Below, in pieces: positions 35,501 through 47,127 of a stretch of 64,000 nt of DNA (position 1 is the first letter of the stretch; each line of letters starts with the position of its first letter). The DNA is from Theobroma cacao (Eukaryota > Streptophyta > Magnoliopsida > Malvales > Malvaceae): the NCBI RefSeq assembly GCF_000208745.1, contig NC_030853.1, positions 25,967,908-26,031,907 of the forward strand. The letters run 5' to 3'. The position numbers and the translations under genes were made by a program. The notes below the pieces were generated by a model that did not search any database, was not told the DNA's origin, and was given only the letters and a program-made list of their open reading frames with translations.

Positions 35501-38500
35501 CGTGTGCTCCGCATTTCTTGCAAATATTGATGAGCATAAAGCAGCAACTGTAACATTCCGTGGTAAATCATACACCTTGCCACCGTGGTCAGTGAGCATT
35601 TTACCTGACTGCAGGAACACAGCATTCAACACCGCCAAGGTTTGCTTTTCAACTTTAGAAATTTGAGTTATCAATGAATGGTGAATTGGTGATATGTCTG
35701 TGCAACAAACACGTGCTTGTTTATCTATCTGCCTTAATTGCTAGATATGAGTGCAAGACCCAATTAATACAGTCCTCTATGAATCATCTCCCGTGTAGGA
35801 GGACTCAAAATTCTCCCACTTACATCTACACATAAAAAATGTACATCCATTTTACATTATGATGCTTTCTCTGTTAAAAGATTCTGGCCATTGTTGCTGT
35901 ATCAAATTCCAGGAAGATGCCATTGCCACTCTCTTTTCTGTCTCAAATCATGACATTCATGCATTACACAGCTTCCACTAAAATAGTCTGCTTTAACAAC
36001 AAACTGAGAATTCTGCTCAAGTTTGCTAGCTTCTTCCCTCATTTGTCAAGAAAAACTTACTCCTTTTTATTTTACAAACTAGTCTTTAAATTGGTATTGC
36101 AGTTGCAGTTGAGATAAATGAGATGAATTAATTGAAAACAAATGTAATTCTTGTTAATAAAATTGCAGGGAAACCCAAGGGATACACTAAATAACTTTTT
36201 CTTCTTAGATGAAAGTACTAAAGTGTGATTGACAGTCATCCGACCTGACTTTGTTTATGTGGAAAGCAAGTTTCATTTAGAAATGAAAAGTTTTCCTTCT
36301 TGTAGATGGAAATGAAAATGACGATATAAGCCAGCTGAAAGTGCTGAATTTTCGGCCTATGACTTGATTTAAGTTTTTTTGCCCCTACTTGGATAAAAAC
36401 GAAATTTTAGTTTCCTTCATATGTATAAGTCCTCTTTCTTCTTTTATATGTCTGAACAGGTTGGAGCACAGACCTCCGTGAAACTGGTAGAGTATGCCTT
36501 GTCTCCAAAAATATCTGTACCAGAATTAGTGATGACCAAAAATGAAGTTTCCAGTATCCCAGAGTCATGGATGTCTGTAAATGAGCCAATTGGTATATGG
36601 AGTGTGAACAACTTTACATTTCAAGGCATGTTGGAGCATTTGAATGTGACAAAGGATGAATCTGACTATCTGTGGCATATGACCAGGTTAATTATCGTCT
36701 ACTCTTGGATTTTTCTGCAATAGTATCTGATTTCTGGAAGAAAAAGAAAATATAGGATTTATCAGGAAAAGAATTTTCTCTGGTGCAACCATGTTTCATT
36801 TTTGGTGAAATTTTCATCAAAGAGGATTTATTTGTGGTTTATTTTTGTGCATGGCTCTTATGTATTCATTTACTAGGACCATTTTGACTCCAATCACCAT
36901 GACTCCATTCTAATTCATCTTTCATTTTTCTGTTTGGTTATTGTTTTTATTAAATTCCCCTCCTTTCAGAAGAAATTGCTTAAGGACAATGACATTTGAG
37001 AATCCCTTTCGCATGTTGTCTCATTAGTCTATTGGCCAAAAATGTGTGTTAAAATTTTTTTTGTTTAGTTTACCCTGGATCCACTACATTTGAGAAGTTA
37101 GAAGATTGCTTCCTTTCCCATTTTCCTTTTCTTTGACAGCTAATAAATTTGGGAGATGGAGGGTTATATGACTATTTTTGTCATCATTATTCTGCTTAAT
37201 AACAAAAATTGCATATATTATAAGCTTTGTCTTTGTACCATCTCTCTCTTGAACATTTATTAAGTAAACTGATTTTCAACATTACACTTGACATTAGATT
37301 TCACTAGTTCTCTGTTACGGTCCCTTGAAACGGATCGAGTTATGGGTCAGTCTGTGGAAGGGTTGGGTTTAGTTTGAGGTAAGCTGGGTATTTGGGTGGA
37401 AAGTTTCTTTTTTCAACCTATGTTTGTAATGGTGGCTTGTTAGAGAGAACCTGCAGATCTCTTGAGTTTTAACTACTCAAAACTTGAATAGATTCTGAGC
37501 AACCTTTTTTATTAACTTCACTGTCCTTTAAATACAGCTTGGTGGATTAACCTTCCTTAAAGGAAGGAAATAAAGTGGAAAGGTGTAGACACAACCTCCA
37601 ACAACTTGAAATGGAAACTACCACTGACAATAAAATAGGAACAACAATGAAACTGTTAACAATAAACTGCCAGCAGTCAATATGTTGACTTAGTCTATAC
37701 TTCCCATGTGTGAATAGCTTGTAAACTAAGGAATTATCTGATGTGCTAAAATTCTCTTTAGTCAGTATGTTAATAAAGAAAAAGTATTTTTATGAATAAA
37801 TCTCATTTGGGACTTCCAGATGAGCAGAAAGCATGAGTAACATAGTATCATTTCTTTTCGGGTAGGGACAGGGAAGGGCCTGGAATTTATTTGACTATTA
37901 TTGGCTCCATTATTTATATTGCAAAAAAAGTGGTCGATTTTTAGTTTTGCTGATGGTAATCACTTGACTAAACATTCTAGTTTCGTTTATATTCAATTCA
38001 TCATTGATGCCTCTTTACTCTATATCTGGAATGTAGAATATATGTTTCTGATGAAGACATCACATTTTGGGAGGAAAATCAAGTTAGCCCTACACTTGTT
38101 ATTGATAGCATGCGTGATGTATTGCGGGTATTTATTAACGGACAGCTTACAGGTAAAATTCTCATATCGTTATTATATTCTAGTGCTTGCATGTCCATGC
38201 ACGTGCATGTATCTTCTCCCTGCCCTTCACTCTTTAATCTAAATATAGACTGTATTTCCTTTTAAAAACATGTGTTTATTGAAATTCTTGTCTTTATAAG
38301 TTTTAATACATCTCAGAACTGAAGTTTTCACTAATATGTATGATTCTATGCTTCTGGAACTGAAGGCAGTGTAAGTGGTCACTGGGTCAAGGTGGTCCAG
38401 CCTGTTCAATTTCAGCAAGGTTACAGTGATTTGATTTTGTTATCTCAGACAGTTGGTTTGCAGGTAAAACCTGGTTATTTTCTTCCCAGTATCTGAATAT

Positions 38501-41500
38501 CATCTTTTAAAATTCTTGTAATGGTTTAGCGGAATAATTGTCTCCAAGGTGCTGCCTAGCATAATGGTAAAACCTTTCTAGGATCTTGAAGCTAAGGATT
38601 ATGGTACATGATAGCTACCTTTGTTTTTTAGATGTCATGCCAATCATATGAGATTGGTATTTAAAGGAGACTGATTAAAGAGAAATATGCCTGATTAGAA
38701 GATTATTGCTAGAGCTCAAGAGGAAGAGAACTGTCTCACTGCCTGATTCAAGAATCAACACCCTGAGAACTCTTACAATTGGGTGTTTGGTACTTGAAAT
38801 ACAGAACAGAACAAATTCCAATGTTCCATTTCTTGTCATCCCACTCATCCCCTCCCTGCACCCAAAACAAAAGGGGGGAAAAATAAGCCTACCCTGGGCC
38901 TCATTTTCTAGAAAAGGACTAACTGTTGTTAGGTGTGCCTTTAAGGATTTACACTTCTTTGCATATTTTTTTGCTGTGAAGGATTGGAAAGAAGTAAAAA
39001 TCTTCCTCCTGGCCTCATGATTGTCATCTATTGGTATTCAAATTTTCAGTTGCCAATTCATAAATCATAAATTAGCTTTGAAGGACTGTTATTAAGCTTG
39101 TCTCTAATCCTTCATCCACATTTTTTTGTTCATTGGCTGCAATGAAAGAAATGGTTTAAACTGCTAAATCACTGGAATGTTCGGGAATTGTATTTGTAGT
39201 GTTGTGGATGTTTGATTAGTGCCTGAAACTGTCCATATATAAGTTATTTACGAAGTTTCTCATGCTCACTAATGTTTCTCAAGTTGGGGTAGAGCAAACT
39301 ATGAGATCAGCAAAGAAGTAAAAATTTGATATTCTCAACAAATCTGTCTTCTTCCAATTTAAACATGCAAACCATATTCTGTTGGACTGAAGCAGGTTCT
39401 TGCTCTTGGTTCTTTCTGAAATGTGCAACATATCTTGGTTCTTATTGATTTTAGTGATTTCTTGGCATTTTATTTGCAGAGTGTTGTTAGTCTCAGCAGT
39501 TTCTCGATTTTAGATTTTCATTAATGACTTGTCTCAAATGGAATGGTGATTATATATCTATAACGTCGTAGCACTAAATTTTGCAATGATGATACAGAAC
39601 TACGGTGCCTTTCTAGAGAAAGATGGTGCTGGGTTTAGAGGCCAAATTAAGCTTACTGGATTTAAAAATGGGGATATAGACCTTTCCAAGCTTTCATGGA
39701 CTTACCAGGTTTGTATTTATAATTTTAGCCTACTCTTGTCTTTTCTTTGGGTTATGTTTTAAAACTGTAGTCAGGTAGCCATTTTTATACGCATACACAT
39801 ACAAACAATTTGTTGCTTCATTCATTTCATGATTATTCAGTAAATACTAATAGCTTTTTTGTTTGTTTTTGAACTATAGGACTTCTTTATGATGCTGTTT
39901 ATGTTTTTGAATATTTTATGGTAAACACAAATGATAAGCAACAAAAGAGGGAGGGTAGAACAGGTTGACACTTAAAATAAATTCTTCACCATCCACCTGT
40001 GCTTTGAAAATCTGTTCTGGTGCACAAAAGAAGGGGAATAAATGTTCAACACTGATATAGAGAGCAGGGACAGACAGGGGAATGAGAATATATAGAGGTT
40101 TGGTCTAGCCACTTGGTTCCAATGCCTCTCCTCAAGATTTTACCCTCTTGGGAATTGTACCCACTACCTTTTTGAAGCTTAATGATTCTAGTTTTCAGGT
40201 GTTAGCTACATTGACCAGTGTTTTAACAATATACCATGGCTCAATGTAATTCCTAAAACCTAACAATATCTCACAAGAGATCAATTCCCCTTCTCACAAA
40301 GGATTAGAAGAAAAATACAGAGTAACCCCAAAGAGACAAACATCACAAGGTGGGGCTTCTACGATATGGCTCTCAACTTGAAATAGCTTTCCAAATGTGA
40401 GCTCTTTTGATGAGTTTCATGATGATTTGAAAGTGTAGCCTTCTTGGAAAAAAAAAATCAAGCCTCCTTTTATAGTAGATAAGAGAGTATAATTGTTGCA
40501 AGAATATAGGAGCATGTTGGGTGCATTTTTTGGCTTTCTGAGTTTTGATGGTTCAGGCTTGAACAGCCACCATGCTTTTCCAGAATAAAACAGGCATAAT
40601 TTTGATGTCCAATCAGGGGATCAACAGGCATCTTTTTTTTTAATAAGGTTTACAGCTGTCTTGATTGCTCTGATTCTGGTTTCAGTTTCTGGCAAAAAAA
40701 GGTTGTTTGGGCTGTCCATAGATGCCAAATCTTATGTTCCAAGAGGTGATATGCCAGGCTTCTGTTATTCAGATCATATGGTCTTGCCTCTGTCTTCTGT
40801 TATGATTAACATTGGTTTGTTTCAACAATACAGTCATATCTTGTTGTCCTGTTCTCAACAAAATCAAACGAGCTTTTCTGCTTGCTTATATTTTGAATTT
40901 TTTTTACTATCAATCAAAATAATGATGGCTGATCCTTACATAAAATAGAATCTTATTAGACTATGGATTTTCAAAAGCCGATATATTTATTCTAAATACA
41001 ATCTCATGAGACCATCACATTCACAAATGCGGGTGCATTAGCAATTCTTTTGAGCACCTCTGTCCCAACACTACTTAAAGCCAAGTAAAATATCTCTAGG
41101 TTAAATCAAATCTTCTCTTTTTCTTGATGGATTCAACTGATATAGAACTGAGGTCTTTTAGAATTTGGAGCTCACTCAGTGTGGAAACAGAAGTTTTCAA
41201 GTTTTGCAGAGTGAGGAAATATCACATTCTGTTACTGCTATGTGTCTCAAAATATAAAAAAGAATGACCAGGGGTATTTCTTATTTCAAGAGAACTTTGC
41301 CTCTGCTTAAACAGATCTTGATGGAAGGGGACAATTTTGCTTCAATCATTCCTATGCTAGGACGGTCTGTGTCATGAAAAAAAAAATCTTACTAGCCTTG
41401 TATTCTTTGCCATTTGACATCATTAATCATGTATTCTCCCCAAAATCAGGAAATGTATGGTCTTGACTCTTGACCTACTTGATTTTTCCTTGTGCTAATA

Positions 41501-44500
41501 CATTAATTCTATTTGATATGACATGAGGCAATGCATATAAGATTGCATATAAACTCAAAAGTCTGAAGGCTTGTCTTGGATGTGAACTTCTTAAATTTCA
41601 AATGATTGAAACTAAGCTGACCATGTTTGGTCATTAAACTCAACTTTGTTTTGTAGATCCGTCACCATTTTGTCGCATAACATCGTTCTGATTAGTCTGT
41701 GCCCTGGAATTCTTGAAGTGGATAGTTTCTTTTACCTTGTCATTGTTTCTCCTTAAGTAGAAAAATAATAAGGAAAGCACTCAGTTTCTATATTTTGATT
41801 CTAGGTTGGTCTGAAGGGTGAGTTCCAGAAAATATTCACCATAGAAGAAAATGAGAAGGCAGGATGGACAAAGTTGAAGCGTGATGCTACTCCCTCCACA
41901 TTTACTTGGTACAAGGTAATCTATTCCTTGAACAGTTGTAATTATAATAACACTTACCAGGATGGGATTCTCTTGCATGTTAATCCAATTTATTGGAGAT
42001 TTAAATCTCATTGAAGCAATAAAGTTTCAAAATATGGTTTTCCTTATTCAGAGGCACTTATAAGGCTCTGTCAAAAGCAGTAGTGTGGATTTGCATGAAA
42101 TTCGCCTTAAAATACCCCACCTGTTCTCTGATGGAATGGGCTAAGAGTTAAAGTATGTAACTGCTACTGCATAGAATAGAAAGGTAGTCTGGTTGTCTTT
42201 CAATTTTAATGGCATATTGAGTCCTGATGAAACATTCTGAACCAGCTCCTCGAACACAACCAGCCCTAATAGAAACCTTTTTTTCCCATTTCCCCCTCCC
42301 TTGGTTCCTGCAATATAATTATCCTATTTTACTTTCTTTTTCTCCCTAAATTGATTAACTTTTAGGCTTTAGCTTTTTCAGAGGGATAGAAAGCTGTGAA
42401 GATCAAAATTTAGCAATGAAATAAAAGAAGGAAAATAATTCTTTGAGTTCTCTCCTAATCTTTTCAATGGGGAAAAAATCGGGGGCAATTTGTTTTCCAG
42501 CATAAGGTATTTTAAGTTGAGTATCTCAAATCTCTTGTCCCTGCTTTTGGGAAAAGTAGAAAAAAGGTTTTCACAACTTAACAATTTGTAATCTATTTAT
42601 TTCATTGAACTCATTAAGTAGAAATGTAAAATTGAAATGATACTTAAGTACTAAAGAGCCCCTTGTTCTTTTTTGTTCATAAAAATAAGATGGCTCGAAA
42701 TATCTTTCATCTGATTTTTCTCTTTTACCTAAAACAACAATAAACTAAACCTTTGCCACCAAATAGGCTTGGCTATATGGATGATTCTGCTTCAGGGTGC
42801 CCTATTTAAAATTATATCTTCAGAAGCATTATAAAACTTAGGCCTTTTTTGTAGGTTCTATCCATGTTCTCTTTGGTGTTCGTCTCCTCCTCTTGACATT
42901 GGTATTATTTAATAAATCACATCTTGTCAGGATGGCATTTGTAGCTCTTCATTAACATGCCCAAACCATGTTTCCTGTGTTTCCTCATTTTCTTCTCAAT
43001 AAATGCAAACCCCACCTTCTCCCTTATGCATTTATTATAAATTTTATCTTTCCTTGAATGACCACAGATCAAGTGTTGCATTCTCATCTTAGACACGCTT
43101 TTTTCTTGCATGTGTTGATGCTTAATTTTTCTAACATTCATTCTCTAGTAACATTGTTAGTGCTATTGCTATCATGTAAAAATTTTCATCAACTTTTGGT
43201 GGGATTTTGTGATCATAAAAGACTCCTGCTGACTTTTTTCTCTTAACAAGTAAGAGTGAGAACTATTCTCTTCCTTTTTATGACCTCTTTCCATCTTCTC
43301 TCTTTTCTCTCCTCCAACGCACTCATAATTTCATGGTAATTTCTCAATGGCTTTGCTTTTTTGCATCTTTGCTTCTATTTGCACTCTTGATTAATGTTTC
43401 TACAGCAATCATGATAACCCAATAATCTGATACTTGAAAAAGAAATAATGGGTACCACCCTTTCTGCTTGTCTCTTATGTACAAATTCTTCACTATTAGG
43501 ATATAATTTGGGGCATCTTACTTTTTCTATTTCATTCCTGGTGATGTGATCACTTGTGCTCCTGTTGCACATATCTGAATGTATACCATTTTTTTTTCTT
43601 CCCTTTTTCTTCTCTTTTTTTTTTTTTTTTTGGAGAAAGGACATTGATCATCTCAGTTTTATTCCTTTGAAGAAAAGTCTACTTACACATTCTATCCCCA
43701 ATGCAAGCAGGCATACTTTGATGCGCCTGATGGAAAAGAGCCAGTTGCTTTTGATTTAGGAAGCATGGGAAAGGGCCAAGCATGGGTCAACGGCCACCAT
43801 ATTGGAAGATACTGGAATCTAGTTGCCCCAAAAGATGGATGTTCAAAAAGCTGTGATTATCGTGGAGCATATAATCCAAATAAGTGCATGACAAATTGTG
43901 GGAAGCCTACTCAATCCTGGTATTATCTCCACTGGAAGCGTATGTAAATCAATGGAAAGTTATCTAACATTGTTGTTTATCACACTATTGTTGGCTTACT
44001 ATTTGCATGCCATGCTTGTATATGTGATCATTCATTTGCATTCAAAGTTGGACAATTGCAGTGAAAAATGGCATTTAAATTCCACTTCATGATATATTTG
44101 CTATTGGTCAATCATCAGGTACCACATACCGCGGTCATGGTTACAGGCAACAAACAATTTACTTGTGATATTTGAGGAAAATGGTGGGAACCCGTTTGAG
44201 ATTTCAGTCAAATTACGTGTGCCCCGAATTCTCTGTGCTCAAGTCTCTGAGTCCCACTATCCGCGTCTGCAAAAATGGTTCCATCCAGATGTTATTCATG
44301 GAAAAGTGTCCATAAGTGATATGAAACCAGAAATTCACTTGCAGTGTGAAGAGGGGCATATAATCTCCTCCATAGAATTTGCTAGCTATGGAACTCCTCA
44401 TGGCAGCTGCCAGAATTTTTCTGAAGGCAATTGCCACTCGCAAAATTCATTGTCCATGGTATCCAAGGTATATATGTTTATTTATTGAAAAGAAGGTATA

Positions 44501-45515
44501 TATGTTTAAAAAGTTCTGATAGTTGATAAATAATTCCTTGAAATATAATTATAATGAGAAAGAGAGTTGAGTATATAAAAACATGGCAGCTGTTTTGTTA
44601 GAAAGACATCGGGTGGGTCTATGCTGAGCTTGAATTGGATGCCTCTGTCTTCTACTAATGTGTTCATTGTGGTTGAAGTGATTTAAGATATATCAAGATT
44701 CGTAGAGCTACACATACGTTCCTCCTCAAAGCTAGTAAAGGATGGCATATCAAGACATGCAAATCGCTGAAAAATGGCTAGGAGTATTACTGAGCTTTAT
44801 TAAGTTCATCAATTAGACAATTTCATGCATTATCTACCTTGAGAACATTTTTCTTGGGTTCCTGAGTGGGCCCTGCCTCTTCCAGAACTACCACAATTGC
44901 TAGTTCAAATGACAGCCTGGAAAATCACAGCATTAAGCTACTATCAGTTCATCGGATATAGTTTTAAAAACTATTATACCAATTACCTTTCATATGATCC
45001 TCTCATCATTGGAACCTTTTCTCTACTGTATATTGTTAAGTAATCTAGAGCAGTCTGAGGCCCAAAAGGTTCTGTTGTGGAGGAAAACACTCTTTAGCCA
45101 TAGTACTGTATATTTTTTTTTTTTTAATTGAGAAAAAGGGGATTCGAACCCTGCTCTTAAGGCAGGAGGATTATGCATCAACCAATGAGCTAAATGCTCA
45201 GGTGTATAGTACTGTATATTTATGTGAGAAATTTTTACAAAGTGTTAAGTTGTATGATTGTTGCATGCTGCTGAAATATCTACAGTTTGAGGTTTTACCT
45301 TTTTTTTTCATTGAATACAATCTTTTCGTTCTTGTCTTTAAGACTTTCGTCTTTTTCTCACCCAACTTTTGCAGGCTTGCAAGGGAAGAAACAGTTGTGT
45401 TATTGAAGTTTCAAACTCTGGGTTTGGAGGTGACCCATGTAGAGGTATTGTCAAGACATTGGCAATTGAGGCGAGATGTGTCTCATCATCAACTATTGGA
45501 GTCTCCCAGTTCTAA
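29547..45515 (+). CDS. BGAL9: Beta-galactosidase, GH35 family, BGAL9 type with C-terminal lectin domain
   Basis: Nineteen exons: 29547-29735, 30205-30300, 30414-30526, 30719-30785, 31644-31736, 32575-32718, 32944-33032, 33929-34034, 34260-34347, 34488-34609, 35436-35639, 36460-36686, 38037-38152, 38366-38463, 39598-39708, 41805-41915, 43711-43919, 44119-44467, 45375-45515. Sites are GT-AG, phases agree, 890 residues. A signal peptide (about 1-25) directs the enzyme to the apoplast. The GH35 signature [14 protein letters not shown] spans exons 5 and 6, with E190 the expected acid/base; E259 in WTENWDGW is the expected nucleophile. Beta-sandwich domains follow, then a cysteine-rich galactose-binding lectin (SUEL) domain (about 800-885). 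It should release terminal beta-galactose from cell-wall galactans or arabinogalactans. Sequence and length (Arabidopsis BGAL9 about 887) support the orthologue call. Introns are large, several over 1 kb. Confidence 0.95.
45100..45221 (-). mobile_element. Short tRNA-derived SINE with perfect 16-bp target-site duplication
   Basis: A 90-bp insertion (45116-45205) in the last intron of the beta-galactosidase gene, flanked by perfect 16-bp direct repeats ATAGTACTGTATATTT (45100-45115 and 45206-45221). On the minus strand it reads GAGCATTTAGCTCATTGGTT (pol III box A: TAGCTCATTGGT), then GGTTCGAATCC (box B), a short body and a poly-A tail that adjoins the repeat. This is the anatomy of a SINE inserted by LINE machinery. 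It is unusually short, being little more than the tRNA-related head and the tail. It lies antisense to the host gene. Confidence 0.85.
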
Positions 45516-47127
45516 AATCACAAGCAGCTGGTGCAATGAAGATAGTTGTTGACCGGAAACAACCTCTATTTGTAGCCAACCAGTTGTGATGGGCATTTCC
45601 GTTACATAATGTGCACAAAATTGCATGCTCAAACCTCTGCTGTTGGGTTCTCCACCCTATTTGTGCATGCAGGTTTTCTGATTAATGTATTTATAAATAA
45701 ATCGTGTATTATATGTAATAATGTGGCGAACCTCATCTCTCAACTTGGAAAATTGAAGGGGAGAAATAGGGTCAGGTTCTTCAACGATTACTTTAAACCT
45801 GGATTCTGGATTGTAATGGCGAAGCCATGTTATTTGATGTTGTGAATCACATGTATATACATGATACTACTTTGACAATCGAATCACGGTAGAATTCTGG
45901 CTGCTTCCATCCCTAGCAATACTTCCGTTACATAAACTGGATGTGGAATTGAAACGATGAGCATGCAGTTAACACAAATATTTGTTTCAAATGGTTTCTA
46001 TGAGAAGTGCTTTGTTGCACGTAATATTGGGTACAGAATTTTGTATGCAACATCATTACACTGCATATAAGCTAAGTCTTTGATTAGGCGTCTTGTAACG
46101 CTCATGCAATTGCTTTTGATTCGAGGAAAGAATGAAGAAGAGGGGAATTGACAACCATGGGAACTTCAAGTTCTTATTAATTCTCATCAAGAAATCGAAC
46201 TTATTTAAAGCTCGAGCTTACAGAACACTTGTAATCACATCTACTCCTTTGGCAGTCTGTGTTAAATCAATTGTAGAGGATAGGTAATCTTCATAAAGCA
46301 ACTCTATAACCAACATGGGATGAGTGAAAAATTTTACGGACAGTCACTTCTTTAAGTCAAATTTTTAAACTGATAAAAGTAGGTTTGCACATTGAAAGGA
46401 ATGGCAAGCAAGGATTAAAATAACAACAGTCACGATAAGCTACATCCAGAATCATTGCACAGAAGAAAGCAAATGCTAGAAGTTTCCTCACATCAACTTG
46501 ATTCCGAGATAACTAACATTGAGTACTGAAATTGTAACTCTTATTCAACCAGCCAAGTTAATGACCACTTCAGTTGATAACCTTTTTGCTTCATCCCACT
46601 GTCCATTGTTGCATATTATTGTAAGTCAAACAGTGAAATAATGCCCATAAGTCGTATTTCCTTGTATTTATATTTGTGTAAACAGAAGAGAACGTTTTCA
46701 TCTTCTTCAGAATGAGACTTATATACAGAACATGGCAATGGTCTCAGTGAATCAATCAAGTGGACCAAATGGAAAGGCTGGCAAAACTCATACTCACAAT
46801 GGTATGATTAAAAAGTTAATACTGATTAAACATTGATGAGGGTATATTTCAGATTCGAGCATCTGATAATAACACCTTCATGCATGCAATAAACCCTGCA
46901 TAATGGAAATAGTAATAAGTAGAACAACCTAACTGGATACTTATACTTCTAGCTTTTTCCCCGTACTGTCTAAAGAAAAACATTCAAAATCTACTTGGGA
47001 CTTCTCTCATCATGCAGTGCACTCTTGATTCGCCCAGTTTCAATGTCAAATACTCCCATAAATTTGAGGAAGCTTCCTCTCAGGTAACTTAAGAACATAT
47101 TGAAGGGGAAAATTGTTATCAGCTGTC
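45516..47127. other. Convergent 3' flanks of the beta-galactosidase and methyltransferase genes
   Basis: The two genes converge, with stop codons 1.6 kb apart. The first part should hold the beta-galactosidase 3'UTR and the right end the methyltransferase 3'UTR. No further gene is seen. Confidence 0.5.

Noticed and set aside
45124..45205. A functional tRNA gene on the minus strand
   Set aside because: A and B boxes are present, but the cloverleaf is not complete at the acceptor stem, and the poly-A tail plus 16-bp target duplications show it is a SINE.
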